Of a DNA stretch of 64,000 bases, positions 35,795-44,155 are shown in pieces. The stretch lies in NCBI RefSeq assembly GCF_003122385.1, contig NZ_CP029255.1, positions 4,774,001 through 4,838,000 on the forward strand. Direction: 5' to 3'. Position numbers and translations under genes: made by a program. The notes below the pieces were generated by a model, which was not told the origin of the DNA, did no database searches, and saw nothing but the letters and a program-made list of their open reading frames with translations. Within the stretch, counting starts at the first letter, position 1, and every line of letters starts with the position of its first letter. The stretch comes from Flavobacterium crocinum (GTDB lineage: Bacteria > Bacteroidota > Bacteroidia > Flavobacteriales > Flavobacteriaceae).

Positions 35795-36733
35795 CTATCT
35801 GATTATTTCCAGTTCGTTTGAGCCTTTGGGTTTATGCAGATAAAATATATGCACTTTAGGCATTGCATTTTTTGCAGTCTTTGAAATCAATGGAGAATAA
35901 CCATAAGTGGTACTATCTTTGCAAATCAAGGTTACAATTTTTCCGTTTCCATAAAACTTCATTTCAGCATTTTCACAAGGATAAATAAAATTTCGTTCTT
36001 CATTTGCATACTGGAGCATTTCGTTTGATAAATCTTTTTCTAAATCTGCTCCAAACCAAGGTTTCGATTCTGCTTCTTCATGAATGCTTGTTTTTAATAA
36101 CTTGAGATATTCCTGTTGTTTTTTTGATGCCAAAATACTTTTAAAATTCTTGTAAAAAGCATCCACGTGTTTTCTTAAATCAGGGTCATTTCTTAAATCT
36201 CTGCTTTCACTCCAGCCTTTAATTTTCCATGTGATATCTTTATCATTCACATTAAAAGAGGTTTTAAACTCCATAAACGATTTATCAGACTCTATTTTAG
36301 GTGTTTCAAAAGATAAAATTTCCCATTCGGTTTGTATGCCTTTTTCTCTTGCTTCTGCTAAATCCAGTATGGATAATGGTTCTGTATTTTTCTTTACACT
36401 AATTTTTACTTTAGCTGTTTTATTTACTGTCTCATCAAAAGAGGTTTCTGTTTTCTTTTGCGGATAAATCCTTATTGTAATATCCTGCTTTCCTGGTTTC
36501 AGAATATATTGATTAATTTCTTTTTTTAAAGAAAATCCACCTCCTAAACCAAAAAAGGAAATTACAGGCACATCATTTACCAATATCTCGTCGGAACAAT
36601 CCTGATTTTCATATTTTAAAGTAAATAACATTCCTTTCTTAGTTGCGATTGGTTGTTTTTTATTCTCGCAAGCATATAACTGAATTACAGAAATAAACAG
36701 CAAGAACCTAATTATTAAATATTGTTTTTTCAT
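35795..36733 (-). CDS. Lipoprotein of unknown function in immunity-like array
   Basis: The ATG at 36733 gives a proper lipoprotein signal (KKQYLIIRFLLFISVIQLYA then Cys22); an earlier in-frame start would add 11 residues before it. The 312-residue protein has a beta-rich N-terminal half (LFTLKYENQDCSDEILVNDV, KPGKQDITIRIYP) and a helical C-terminal half (RKHVDAFYKNFKSILASKKQ). I do not recognise a named family. It is the only exported member of the array, so it could protect at the envelope. Confidence 0.7.
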   Translation of the reverse strand: MKKQYLIIRFLLFISVIQLYACENKKQPIATKKGMLFTLKYENQDCSDEILVNDVPVISFFGLGGGFSLKKEINQYILKPGKQDITIRIYPQKKTETSFDETVNKTAKVKISVKKNTEPLSILDLAEAREKGIQTEWEILSFETPKIESDKSFMEFKTSFNVNDKDITWKIKGWSESRDLRNDPDLRKHVDAFYKNFKSILASKKQQEYLKLLKTSIHEEAESKPWFGADLEKDLSNEMLQYANEERNFIYPCENAEMKFYGNGKIVTLICKDSTTYGYSPLISKTAKNAMPKVHIFYLHKPKGSNELEIIR

Positions 36734-36740
36734 TCTTATT

Positions 36741-37463
36741 TTATGATTGTCCCCAGTGAAATTCACAGTTACTGAAATTCAGATTCTTCAAATCATTTTT
36801 ATCAATTAAAACGCTGAAAACACCTTCGTCATTAAAACCGTTTTCTCCAATCTGCAGAAGCACTACTTTATCTGAATTGACAACTTCTAATATTTCTTCT
36901 TCCTGCCACTGGCAATGTGTAAAGATTCCGAATATTTTAGAAGTTTCGCTTCCTGCAAAATAATCCCATAATACACCTTCATCGTTGGTATATTCTTCTT
37001 CATCTTCGTATTCAGGCTGACGATAACGGCTTGTCAATTTTTCGGTATTAGCAAAAGCTTCTTTGATTAAAACACCTTCAAAGAAATTGTCTTCATGGTC
37101 TTTTACTACTCTTACCAATTCGCTGTTATCTATATCTGCATAAACTACAAGTCCTTTATCTTCCATAATATCGGCAAAAAAGAATAAATGTCCGGTTTTA
37201 GGTAAAAGCCCCAATTTATCATGTGGAGCAATTTGTTTTAAATCCAACTGACCTGCAAAACGCAAATCATCTGGATATGGAAAATCTTTTGGAAGATCTG
37301 CAATTGGTCCTCCATAACGGGAATGTCCCAGCGGAATATCAATTGTACTGGCTTTTACCAATAATCCATCTTCAAGTAAAATCTCTGCTACTTCTACACT
37401 GTCTCCATAATAATGTTTTGTTGCCGGACGTAATTCTATGATGTCAAATGTTTCGTTTTTCAT
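36741..37463 (-). CDS. DUF1963 (YwqG-like) family protein
   Basis: The 240 residues have the DUF1963 pattern: a S-R-Y-G-G-P segment near 48, DLRFAGQLDLKQIAPHDKLG, LLPKTGHLFFFADI near 87, and a C-terminal LLQIGENGFNDEG. It is soluble and strongly acidic. DUF1963 proteins occur often among immunity genes of polymorphic toxins. A REP hairpin (37465-37493) sits immediately before its start codon. Confidence 0.75.
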   Translation of the reverse strand: MKNETFDIIELRPATKHYYGDSVEVAEILLEDGLLVKASTIDIPLGHSRYGGPIADLPKDFPYPDDLRFAGQLDLKQIAPHDKLGLLPKTGHLFFFADIMEDKGLVVYADIDNSELVRVVKDHEDNFFEGVLIKEAFANTEKLTSRYRQPEYEDEEEYTNDEGVLWDYFAGSETSKIFGIFTHCQWQEEEILEVVNSDKVVLLQIGENGFNDEGVFSVLIDKNDLKNLNFSNCEFHWGQS

Positions 37464-37464
37464 A

Positions 37465-37493
37465 CTACCTATGAGATGTTCCTAGCGGAACAT
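37465..37493 (+). repeat. REP-like hairpin, copy remote from the RAYT gene
   Basis: CTACCTATGAG followed by ATGTTCC-TAGC-GGAACAT, a 7-bp stem and 4-base loop. It matches the three copies beside the RAYT gene about 4 kb away (41372, 41940, 42078) except for one base. Confidence 0.85.
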
Positions 37494-37506
37494 TTTTAAT
37501 TAATTT

Positions 37507-38037
37507 TTAAATTTCAAAAGGATGCTTTTCCAATAAAAGACCACTAATTTCTTCTAATCTTTGTTTGTATTCTGCCTTTAATTCCTCGCTGATTTCATCT
37601 TCTGTTTCGTAGATTTCATCCAGTTGTTTATTGAGATAAGCGAATTGAAGCCATTTCTCAAAATTCAATCCTAAATCAGTAAAGTTTTGAGTACACATTT
37701 CTTCCTGATTGTGATCGTAGAAATAAACCTTGTTTTCATTATCAAACAACCAAAAATCGCCTTATCCGTTTTGAGCAAAAAACCAGAAGTTTTTTATTGT
37801 CTCTTTTGAATTTTCAGACCAGTAATCGCGATTTGAAAACTCTTTTGTTTGATTGAAGGATTCAACGCTGTCAAACAAAATACATTCTGATGAAATTTCA
37901 ACGGTTTTGATCTGAGTGACAATATCTTTATATAATTCAGCAAAAGGAAAAGAAAGCGATTTTGGAAAGTTTTTAATTGATTGTTTATTTATTATAAGCT
38001 TTTCTTTTATGTTTTGAATAGACAGAATTGTAAACAT
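37507..38037 (-). pseudogene. SMI1/KNR4 (SUKH)-type gene interrupted by an in-frame stop
   Basis: Reading from the ATG at 38037, the frame gives 91 codons ending FWFFAQNG, then TAA (37762-37764). It continues in the same frame as GDFWLFDNENKVYFYDHNQE to a natural stop at 37507. The total is 177 codons including both stops. The joined sequence has the SUKH core (aromatic F-F-A-Q-N-G strand, then Y-F-Y-D-H followed by an acidic helix ending NFEKWLQFAYLNKQL). One base change (for example GAA or CAA to TAA) explains the break. It may be a recent nonsense mutation, a sequencing error, or a read-through site. SUKH proteins neutralise nuclease and other toxins. Confidence 0.8.
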
Positions 38038-38052
38038 CTTTTCTTTTTTAAA

Positions 38053-38754
38053 TTAATACTCTTCGTCTTCTTCATCATAATCCTCATCATCATACGAAAG
38101 ATAAGACCAGTCAATATCTATAATATCCAAAATAGCATCAAAACGCTCTTGATCGCTACTTCCAATAAAAGAAGCCGTGCAATTATTATCCTTATCAAAA
38201 GACAAACTGATTATATCATAAAAATCATCTGTATATACTTTTTGATTGTCTCTGCTGATTTCGGGCACGAAAGTCCATTTTTCCTCAACTACTTTTACTA
38301 TTTCAGCATCAATGTCACCAATATAATTTCCGTTGTATTGTAAACCGCCTAAAGTTCCATTGTAAACTCCCATAAATAAAAAGAAGTCTTCTGTAGTTTG
38401 TGTTTCAATTTCCCATTCCGATTTCTCGATTGTATCATAATTTCCGTAAACCGGCGGGTTATCCAGTTTTAATTCTTCCTTTTTGATTCCCCAAATCGCG
38501 ACATTCTGATTTTCTTCATAAATAACTAAAAAGTTATCATCCGAAAATCCTATTTCCTCTTCAGGTTTCAGCAATCGATTATAGGCATAATTGAGATTTT
38601 CTTCTTTTCCTAATTCCAGATAGTATTCTTTAAGTTTTGCTGGAAGAGCACTTTCTAAATCCTTTTCAAGTTCAAGGATTTCGGCTTCTGAAAATCCGTA
38701 GTTTTCATTTTCGGAAAGATTATAAAGGCGTTTAATCTTTTGAATATAATTCAT
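38053..38754 (-). CDS. SMI1/KNR4 (SUKH) family immunity-like protein
   Basis: The ATG at 38754 (MNYIQKIKRL) is preferred over an upstream start that adds 13 residues. The 233-residue protein shows the SUKH pattern: FSEAEILELEKDLESALPAK near 20-45, LKEYYLELGKEE, NVAIWGIKK near 85, and a C-terminal acidic run (DDEDYDEEDEEY). It is probably cytoplasmic. Immunity to a toxin is a family-level expectation; no toxin is encoded beside it. Confidence 0.82.
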   Translation of the reverse strand: MNYIQKIKRLYNLSENENYGFSEAEILELEKDLESALPAKLKEYYLELGKEENLNYAYNRLLKPEEEIGFSDDNFLVIYEENQNVAIWGIKKEELKLDNPPVYGNYDTIEKSEWEIETQTTEDFFLFMGVYNGTLGGLQYNGNYIGDIDAEIVKVVEEKWTFVPEISRDNQKVYTDDFYDIISLSFDKDNNCTASFIGSSDQERFDAILDIIDIDWSYLSYDDEDYDEEDEEY

Positions 38755-38880
38755 TTTGGCTTTGTAAATTTTTATTGAAACGTGAAAATACATAATTCCT
38801 TGTAAGATTGCGATTACTTTATGATTGATAATACAAACTTAATTGAACTTTACCATAAATATTCCTGTCTCTGATTTACT

Positions 38881-40035
38881 TTATAATTTTAAATTCTCCT
38901 CATAACTTTTATTTGCATCTAGTCCAAAAAATGAAAAAATCTCTTTTTTAAATTCGAAGTTTTCTGGACTACGCAAATCCCTTTTTCTCATGTAATCATT
39001 TCCATTCCAATAAGGATTGTTTGATTCTTCTAAAATACATTCATTTAATTCATCGATATCTAAACCAAAACCAATACCCTCATTTCTATATAGACTAGTT
39101 TCATATAATCCGTTTTTTGTTTTTCCCCTTGAAATTAAGTATTTATCAAATTTGTATACATCAACTTCTTTATATATCAAACCATATTGTAAATAAACAG
39201 TACCTCTATCATTATTATTAATACTTTTGCCATAAGAAATCAAAGGATCTAAATCAGAATATTCTAATACTTTATGTCCAATAATCTTATTCTGTCCGTA
39301 AAAAAAATGATTATCCATTATAGCTTGCGATGGTAAAGCATCACAACTCAATAATTCATTCAGATCTATATTTTCAGTGTCAGATATTTTATGGTAAACC
39401 TTAACAATCAAAGGTCTTCCCATTAGATTCTTCAATCCATAATTTTTATTAGCTTCAAAATCCTGATTTTTTCGAAGTTTAGCAACATCCATTAAAATTC
39501 TTCCAAATCCCCAATTCCTTCTGCCAATTTTAAAGCTAAAGAAGTCACCTTCTTTGAATTTACAATTAAGGCGTTTTGATAATTTAAAATTCTCTATATC
39601 AAGCAAATCATCATTTGTAGTTTCTTTTTGCCATTTATTCAGCCATTCTTTAAAACCATTAATAGTTTTGTCTTCAAGATTAGTTGAAAAATAACTAGTT
39701 TGCGTTGTATAATTCGAAATAGACAAATAATCACTAAAAAAGCTTAAATAAACACCAAATGGGCTAAATGATTGTGTAGCGGTAAAATTCAACTTCTTTG
39801 GTTTACCTTTTGTTGTTTTTGGCAAAAGAATAGTTCTATTATCTGTTGTCTTTTCGTAAAGTTCCTGTTCAAGATATTGATTCTCCGAAACAGTTATTTT
39901 CTTTCTTACAATATCTTCTTTATCAAAATACAAATACATATCTTTTAGTTTTACTAACTCCCAATCACTTTCAACTGGCAGTAGTCCTAGATATTTCCTT
40001 TGCTCATTATTTAGTTCAAATACTATTTTTTCCAT
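38881..40035 (-). CDS. Imm26-like protein with extra N-terminal domain
   Basis: The 384 residues show KFKEGDFFSFKI followed by WGFGRIL near 160-182, the usual start of Imm26-type immunity domains. The preceding 150 residues (KLNFTATQSFSPFGVYLSFF, then INGFKEWLNKWQKE) are not recognised. It is the first gene of the minus-strand array, 126 bp before the SUKH gene. It has more Asn/Lys and a lower GC feel than its metabolic neighbours, as is common for exchanged immunity genes; this is a visual impression only. Confidence 0.65.
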   Translation of the reverse strand: MEKIVFELNNEQRKYLGLLPVESDWELVKLKDMYLYFDKEDIVRKKITVSENQYLEQELYEKTTDNRTILLPKTTKGKPKKLNFTATQSFSPFGVYLSFFSDYLSISNYTTQTSYFSTNLEDKTINGFKEWLNKWQKETTNDDLLDIENFKLSKRLNCKFKEGDFFSFKIGRRNWGFGRILMDVAKLRKNQDFEANKNYGLKNLMGRPLIVKVYHKISDTENIDLNELLSCDALPSQAIMDNHFFYGQNKIIGHKVLEYSDLDPLISYGKSINNNDRGTVYLQYGLIYKEVDVYKFDKYLISRGKTKNGLYETSLYRNEGIGFGLDIDELNECILEESNNPYWNGNDYMRKRDLRSPENFEFKKEIFSFFGLDANKSYEENLKL

Positions 40036-40284
40036 ATTTAATTCAAGTAAAACTTTATAAAAAATAATTTATGCAACTTACAAAAATGAAAGCATAATTA
40101 AACATTGAATAAACCTAAAAGCTCAATAAAAGATATTTTAGGACTATATTAATGAATTCAAACATCACTAAAAATTCTGACTTATATAGTCACATTTTTT
40201 TGACTAATTGACTTGTGATTAATTACTGACGAACTTTGCTTGGAAGTTAATTTTTAAACCTAAGCGAAAATTAGAAACAGTTAT

Positions 40285-41271
40285 ATGAAAGTACTTTCGC
40301 TATTCTTAATCTTGATTTGCAGTGTAAGCTGTCAGTCTCAAACGCATTCTAAAATGAACGAAAACAAAACCAATCCGTTTTTATGTGATCCTGTGAGCGG
40401 AACCTGTGAAATGCCTGTTGGCGAATCATCCAATGAAAATGTTACTATCAAATCCGAAAATAAACCTGTAAAAATTATCTATTATACTGATCCTATCTGT
40501 TCTTCTTGTTGGGGAATCGAACCTCAGCTTCGCAAATTAAAACTGGAATATGGCAATTATTTCGAAATTGATTACCGTATGGGTGGATTATTACCCGACT
40601 GGAGTTATAACAGCGGAGGAATCAGCAAACCCTCTGACGTAGCGCATCATTGGGATGAAGCAAGTTTATATTACGAAATGCCAATTGACGGCGATGTTTG
40701 GCTGGAAGATCCTTTGAATTCTTCTTATCCTTCTTGTATTGCAATGAAATCGGCACAAATTCAGAGTAAGGAAAAAGCGGTAAAATTTATGCGAATCCTT
40801 CGCGAGAAATTATATCTGGAAAAGAAAAATATTGCCAAATGGGAAAACATAGCTGAGGCAGGAAAACTTGCGGGTCTTGATCCTGAAAAACTAAAAAAAA
40901 ATTATGAGGGCGATGCCAAAAAGCTTTTTGAAGAAGATTTAAAACTAGCAAAATCACTTGGTGTCAGAGGGTTTCCAACCTTATTTTTTTCTGATGGAAA
41001 TACAAATCAATTAACAGTTTATGGTTCTAAACCTTATTCTGCTTATGAAAATGCTTTATTGGCTTTATATCCCGAAGCCAGAAAAGAAAAATTCGTTTCT
41101 AAAAATACCTTATCGATTTTCGAAGTTTATCCAACTTTAGCTCCAAAAGAATATGCGATTATTCAGGATATTTCTGTTAAGGATGCTACAATTATTCTGG
41201 AAGAATTATACAGTAAAGGAAAATTAAATAAGAAAACCATAAAGAATGGTTCTCTTTATTCTGTAAAATAA
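40285..41271 (+). CDS. DsbA-family (SpxH-like) thioredoxin lipoprotein
   Basis: The 328 residues begin with a lipobox (ICSVSC, Cys16). They then contain a short N-terminal region with a Cys pair (LCDPVSGTCEMP) and a DsbA-like domain with YTDPICSSCWGIEPQ, a C-x-x-C site near residue 73. GVRGFPTLFF near 228 is the cis-proline motif. The YRMGGLLPDW segment is typical of the SpxH/YjbH branch, whose cytoplasmic members act as ClpXP adaptors. Here export as a lipoprotein argues instead for a disulfide role in the periplasm. It appears to be a single-gene unit. Confidence 0.82.
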   Translation: MKVLSLFLILICSVSCQSQTHSKMNENKTNPFLCDPVSGTCEMPVGESSNENVTIKSENKPVKIIYYTDPICSSCWGIEPQLRKLKLEYGNYFEIDYRMGGLLPDWSYNSGGISKPSDVAHHWDEASLYYEMPIDGDVWLEDPLNSSYPSCIAMKSAQIQSKEKAVKFMRILREKLYLEKKNIAKWENIAEAGKLAGLDPEKLKKNYEGDAKKLFEEDLKLAKSLGVRGFPTLFFSDGNTNQLTVYGSKPYSAYENALLALYPEARKEKFVSKNTLSIFEVYPTLAPKEYAIIQDISVKDATIILEELYSKGKLNKKTIKNGSLYSVK

Positions 41272-41281
41272 CATTCTGTTA

Positions 41282-41350
41282 ATTTCGTTCCGTAGGAGCG
41301 TTTGATTGATTACAATAAAAATGACATCAGACGTCCCTACGGGACGAAAT
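41282..41350. repeat. Inverted repeat, CGTCCCTACGGGACG family
   Basis: ATTTCGTTCCGTAGGAGCGT pairs with ACGTCCCTACGGGACGAAAT. A half copy (TTATTTCGTCCCGTAAGGAC) lies near 42127, so the family brackets the RAYT segment. Confidence 0.7.
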
Positions 41351-41371
41351 ATTAAATGCAACATTATTTTT

Positions 41372-41400
41372 CTACCGATGAGATGTTTCTAGCGGAACAT
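41372..41400 (+). repeat. REP hairpin left of RAYT gene
   Basis: CTACCGATGAG + ATGTTTC-TAGC-GGAACAT. It is a direct copy of the one at 41940 with one stem mismatch. The complement ends in GTAG, the tetranucleotide typical of REP sequences served by RAYTs. Confidence 0.85.
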
Positions 41401-41473
41401 GATTTTTTTGACAAAAAATATTTTTCATGGAATATCTTAGTGTTGCTATTTATCCCTTAGATATTCTAATTAT

Positions 41474-41935
41474 TTATTGAATTGGCTCTTTAAAAATATA
41501 TCTATCATCATATTCTATTTCAAAAGCTCTCAATTGCTTTTGATATTCCTCTAAAAATGTTTCTTTTTTATGATGCTGTTCCTGATTTTCTATGTATCTA
41601 ATGACATTCGATACATGACTTCTTGAATATGAAAATGCTCCATATCCTTCCTGCCATGCAAAATTTGCACATAACTTTTGCTCTTTAATCCATTTTGTTG
41701 TTTCAGATTTTACATTTTGCATAAGAGACGAAATAGACTGTGTTGGTCTCATTCCGATAAATATATGAATATGATCAGGCATACTATTTATACACAACAT
41801 TTTATGCTGATGTGACTGAATTATACCTGTAATATATTTATGCAATTTATCTTTCCATTCCGGTGCAATTAATGCTTTTCTATATTTTACTGCAAAAACA
41901 AATTGTATATGTAATTGTGTGTACGTATTTGCCAT
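41474..41935 (-). CDS. REP-associated tyrosine transposase (IS200-like, HUH/Y1)
   Basis: The intact 153-residue Y1 transposase has the HUH motif in SMPDHIHIF (His55, His57), an upstream beta-strand HIQFVFAVKYRKA, the helix SSLMQNVKSETTKWI, FAWQEGYGAFSYS near 92-104, and the likely catalytic Tyr114 in IRYIENQEQHH. Such enzymes cut and join single-stranded DNA at hairpin ends. Flanking REP hairpins in the window are its probable substrates. All key residues are present, so it may be active. Confidence 0.92.
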   Translation of the reverse strand: MANTYTQLHIQFVFAVKYRKALIAPEWKDKLHKYITGIIQSHQHKMLCINSMPDHIHIFIGMRPTQSISSLMQNVKSETTKWIKEQKLCANFAWQEGYGAFSYSRSHVSNVIRYIENQEQHHKKETFLEEYQKQLRAFEIEYDDRYIFKEPIQ

Positions 41936-41939
41936 AATT

Positions 41940-41968
41940 CTACCGATGAGATGTTCCTAGCGGAACAT
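41940..41968 (+). repeat. REP hairpin right of RAYT gene
   Basis: CTACCGATGAG + ATGTTCC-TAGC-GGAACAT with a perfect 7-bp stem, 4 bp before the RAYT start codon on the minus strand. Confidence 0.88.
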
Positions 41969-42077
41969 TTTTTTAATATTTGCTATAAAATTCAGAATAA
42001 TCAAATAATCCATATGTCCTTAAGAAGACATTAAAATGTCATGTTGAGACAAAATGAAGCAACAAATTCTCTAATTT

Positions 42078-42106
42078 ATGTTCTGCTAGGAACATCTCAT
42101 CGGTAG
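42078..42106 (-). repeat. Inverted REP hairpin
   Basis: ATGTTCTGCTAGGAACAT followed by CTCATCGGTAG is the reverse complement of the 41940 copy with one stem change. It ends in GTAG. The rest of the 41936-42329 gap holds the CGTCC repeat half copy and the promoter region of the next operon. Confidence 0.85.
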
Positions 42107-42258
42107 AACTCAATATTAATCGCCATTTTATTTCGTCCCGTAAGGACGTTTTTGATAATCCCCATTTCGTTTCAACATTTTAAGATTTTTAGAATTCAAA
42201 AAAGAAAATATAACCAACTGAAAATTATAGAAATACCAAATATATTTCTGTAATACAT

Positions 42259-42283
42259 TTTGGCAATTGCCAAATTAACTTTG
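42259..42283 (+). promoter_or_regulatory. Promoter -7 element with perfect 16-bp palindrome upstream
   Basis: TTTGGCAATTGCCAAA at 42259-42274 is a perfect palindrome. One base later TAACTTTG (42276-42283) matches TAnnTTTG. The palindrome occupies the spacer region between the -33 and -7 positions, a place suited to an activator or repressor. It precedes the three-gene operon at 42330 by 47 bp. Confidence 0.55.
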
Positions 42284-42329
42284 TAAAACAGGCATATTTC
42301 AAATCAAGATTAACATTAAAAAAGAAATT

Positions 42330-42833
42330 ATGAAAAATCTAAATAACGAAAATTATGGTCAATACGATCCTGATTTTATAGACCAAAATACTCCCGTAGA
42401 TTATCAGGCTGATTCTTTTTATGATGAGCAAAATTTATTTCAAAAAAGAAACGAAGATAACTACGGAGAACAAGATCCCGATGTTATGGATCAAAATACT
42501 CCTATAGAAAATGAAAACGCGATTTATGAAGAGGATTATGACCAATATCAGTATCAGGAGGAATTTATTGATGACGGAAGAAATGCTTCCAATGATAGTC
42601 ATCAAAATGAAAGTATAAGAGCAGAAAATATTCCGAATCAGGAAAGAATTATTAATGAAGACGGATTAATCACAAATGACAGTGAAATAAATCATCAAAA
42701 TACGGATGAAAATAATATCCAAACTGATATAAATCAGGAAAATGATGAGGAAAAAGAACGAGATTTGGATAAAGATGAAGAACTGACTGATTTTGATGCT
42801 GAACATTATCCTGAAAATCATCCAAGAGAGTAA
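42330..42833 (+). CDS. Highly acidic, low-complexity protein with internal repeat
   Basis: The 167 residues are dominated by Asp, Glu, Asn and Gln. A unit NYGQYDPDFIDQNTPVD (residues 6-22) recurs as NYGEQDPDVMDQNTPIE (44-60). No membrane segment, signal peptide or known domain is seen; the chain is probably disordered. It starts an operon with two small membrane-associated proteins. The function is unknown. Confidence 0.7.
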   Translation: MKNLNNENYGQYDPDFIDQNTPVDYQADSFYDEQNLFQKRNEDNYGEQDPDVMDQNTPIENENAIYEEDYDQYQYQEEFIDDGRNASNDSHQNESIRAENIPNQERIINEDGLITNDSEINHQNTDENNIQTDINQENDEEKERDLDKDEELTDFDAEHYPENHPRE

Positions 42834-42861
42834 TTTTTACTCACATGTGAAATAGATTATT

Positions 42862-43251
42862 ATGGAAATTGTAACACAAATCATTTGGCTTTTTGTTCTG
42901 GCTGTACCAATCGCTTGTATTAGCTGGACTGTAACACATGAAGAAATTTTTAGAGAACCTCATGAGTTTTGTGTCAGACGTTCCAAAAATGACAGGTATT
43001 TAATGTCAAGAAAGTTTTTCTATCTTCTCACATGTGAATATTGCTTTAGTCATTATGTTACCATTGCCTTTTTAATCCTTTGTGATTATAAACTTTTGTT
43101 AATTGACTGGAGAGGATATATTTTGGCAGGCTTTTCGCTTGTTTTTGTAGCAAATGTTTACATGAGTCTTTTTGCTTTACTGCGCCAGGCCATTAAAAAA
43201 GAAAAGGTTGAAATCGAAAAAATCGAGAGTGAAACTGAAACAGAAAAATAA
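42862..43251 (+). CDS. Small membrane protein of unknown function
   Basis: The 129 residues have three hydrophobic helices (about 5-22, 56-72, 84-106), a conserved-looking HEEIFREPHEFCVRRSKND stretch and LTCEYCFSHYV with a Cys-x-x-Cys pair between helices 1 and 2. The C-terminus is charged (KKEKVEIEKIESETETEK). The CxxC could bind metal. It lies 28 bp after the acidic protein gene. Confidence 0.65.
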   Translation: MEIVTQIIWLFVLAVPIACISWTVTHEEIFREPHEFCVRRSKNDRYLMSRKFFYLLTCEYCFSHYVTIAFLILCDYKLLLIDWRGYILAGFSLVFVANVYMSLFALLRQAIKKEKVEIEKIESETETEK

Positions 43252-43289
43252 TAAAAACATACAAATAAGTAATAACTAAATAAATTAAC

Positions 43290-43568
43290 ATGATGGACAA
43301 TTTGAATTTCATAGACCCACTTTTACACGGTATCACTCCTGAACCAAATAAAAATCTTAATCTTTCTGTAAAACAAATGGTCTTTGCAGGTGTAGGAGCG
43401 CTTGTTGCTTCGGCTGTTTTAAAAAAGACAGGTCATCCAAAAGCCAGTGCAGTTGTCGGAAGTATTGCCTTGCCAATTTTAGCTTCTGCATGTTATAAAA
43501 AATACAGTCAGGTAACGAAAGAAAAAATCGATGCTAAATCTAGCAGTGGTATCGAATACAATCATTAA
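43290..43568 (+). CDS. Small hypothetical membrane-associated protein
   Basis: The 92 residues have one Gly/Ala-rich helical hairpin (VFAGVGALVASAVL and ASAVVGSIALPILAS) and a charged tail. It resembles small stress-related membrane proteins only in composition. Last gene of the operon starting at 42330, ending at a strong terminator. Confidence 0.65.
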   Translation: MMDNLNFIDPLLHGITPEPNKNLNLSVKQMVFAGVGALVASAVLKKTGHPKASAVVGSIALPILASACYKKYSQVTKEKIDAKSSSGIEYNH

Positions 43569-43584
43569 TACACGAAACAATTAT

Positions 43585-43628
43585 ATAAAAAGAGAAAGAG
43601 CACTAAACAGTGCTCTTTCTCTTTTTAT
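43585..43628. terminator. Bidirectional terminator, 19-bp perfect stem
   Basis: ATAAAAAGAGAAAGAGCAC (43585-43603) pairs exactly with 43610-43628 around a 6-base loop. It sits between the operon above and the converging gene at 43638. Confidence 0.92.
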
Positions 43629-43637
43629 AACTTAGGC

Positions 43638-44006
43638 TTAAGAAATATTTCCTTCTACCCAGTTTAATGCCTTATTGAATTCTACTCTTTTATATCCTCG
43701 AAATTCACCTGGAATAATAAAACTGAATCCGTTTGTGAAAGATATGATTTCATCGGTATCTGTTACAATTGCGGCTCTGTTCCATTTTCCAAGATGTTCT
43801 AATCCAAGAAGGGCGTCCTGAAGCCAGGCTCCCGCAGTGAAATTCTGAATATCGGTGTCTAAAACCAGTAGAAAATTAATTTCGTTTATCTGTTTTACCA
43901 GATGCTCAACAGCAGGAACTACTGCTGTTAAAAAATCGTCTTTTGTTACTTCTGCCAAAGCTCTAAAGGCTACAACATTATCGGTAGTGTCAATTTGATG
44001 TATCAT
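43638..44006 (-). CDS. SpoIIAA-like (STAS-fold) protein
   Basis: The 122 residues match the SpoIIAA-like family: VVAFRALAEVTKDDF near 11-25, LLVLDTDIQNFTAGAWLQD near 46-64, HLGKWNRAAIVTDTDE near 71-86, and a closing GYKRVEFNKALNWV. It is soluble and cytoplasmic. Its role is not defined; family members are single small domains of this length. It stands alone, converging on the bidirectional terminator. Confidence 0.82.
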   Translation of the reverse strand: MIHQIDTTDNVVAFRALAEVTKDDFLTAVVPAVEHLVKQINEINFLLVLDTDIQNFTAGAWLQDALLGLEHLGKWNRAAIVTDTDEIISFTNGFSFIIPGEFRGYKRVEFNKALNWVEGNIS

Positions 44007-44155
44007 ATTCAGTACTTTTGAATTATTTAATGAAGTTTGTTTTAGATTTCAAAAATGTTCAATCCATACTCAAATATACTTATTATCAACCACATAGAAA
44101 TTATATTTAACTATTAGTTTATTATATTATTTCGAGTGACTTAATTTTTTTTTTT

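Larger units (their letters stand above)
41372..41968 (-). mobile_element. RAYT locus bounded by directly repeated REP hairpins
   Basis: A 597-bp unit holds one transposase gene between two REP hairpins in the same orientation (41372-41400 and 41940-41968). A third, inverted REP at 42078-42106 forms a REPIN-like pair with the right one. Size and arrangement recall IS200/IS605-type elements, with hairpins in place of terminal inverted repeats. Confidence 0.7.

Noticed and set aside
40285..41271. SpxH-type ClpXP adaptor assignment
   Set aside because: The lipobox places the protein outside the cytoplasm, so an adaptor role for cytoplasmic ClpXP does not fit; it is called a DsbA-family lipoprotein.
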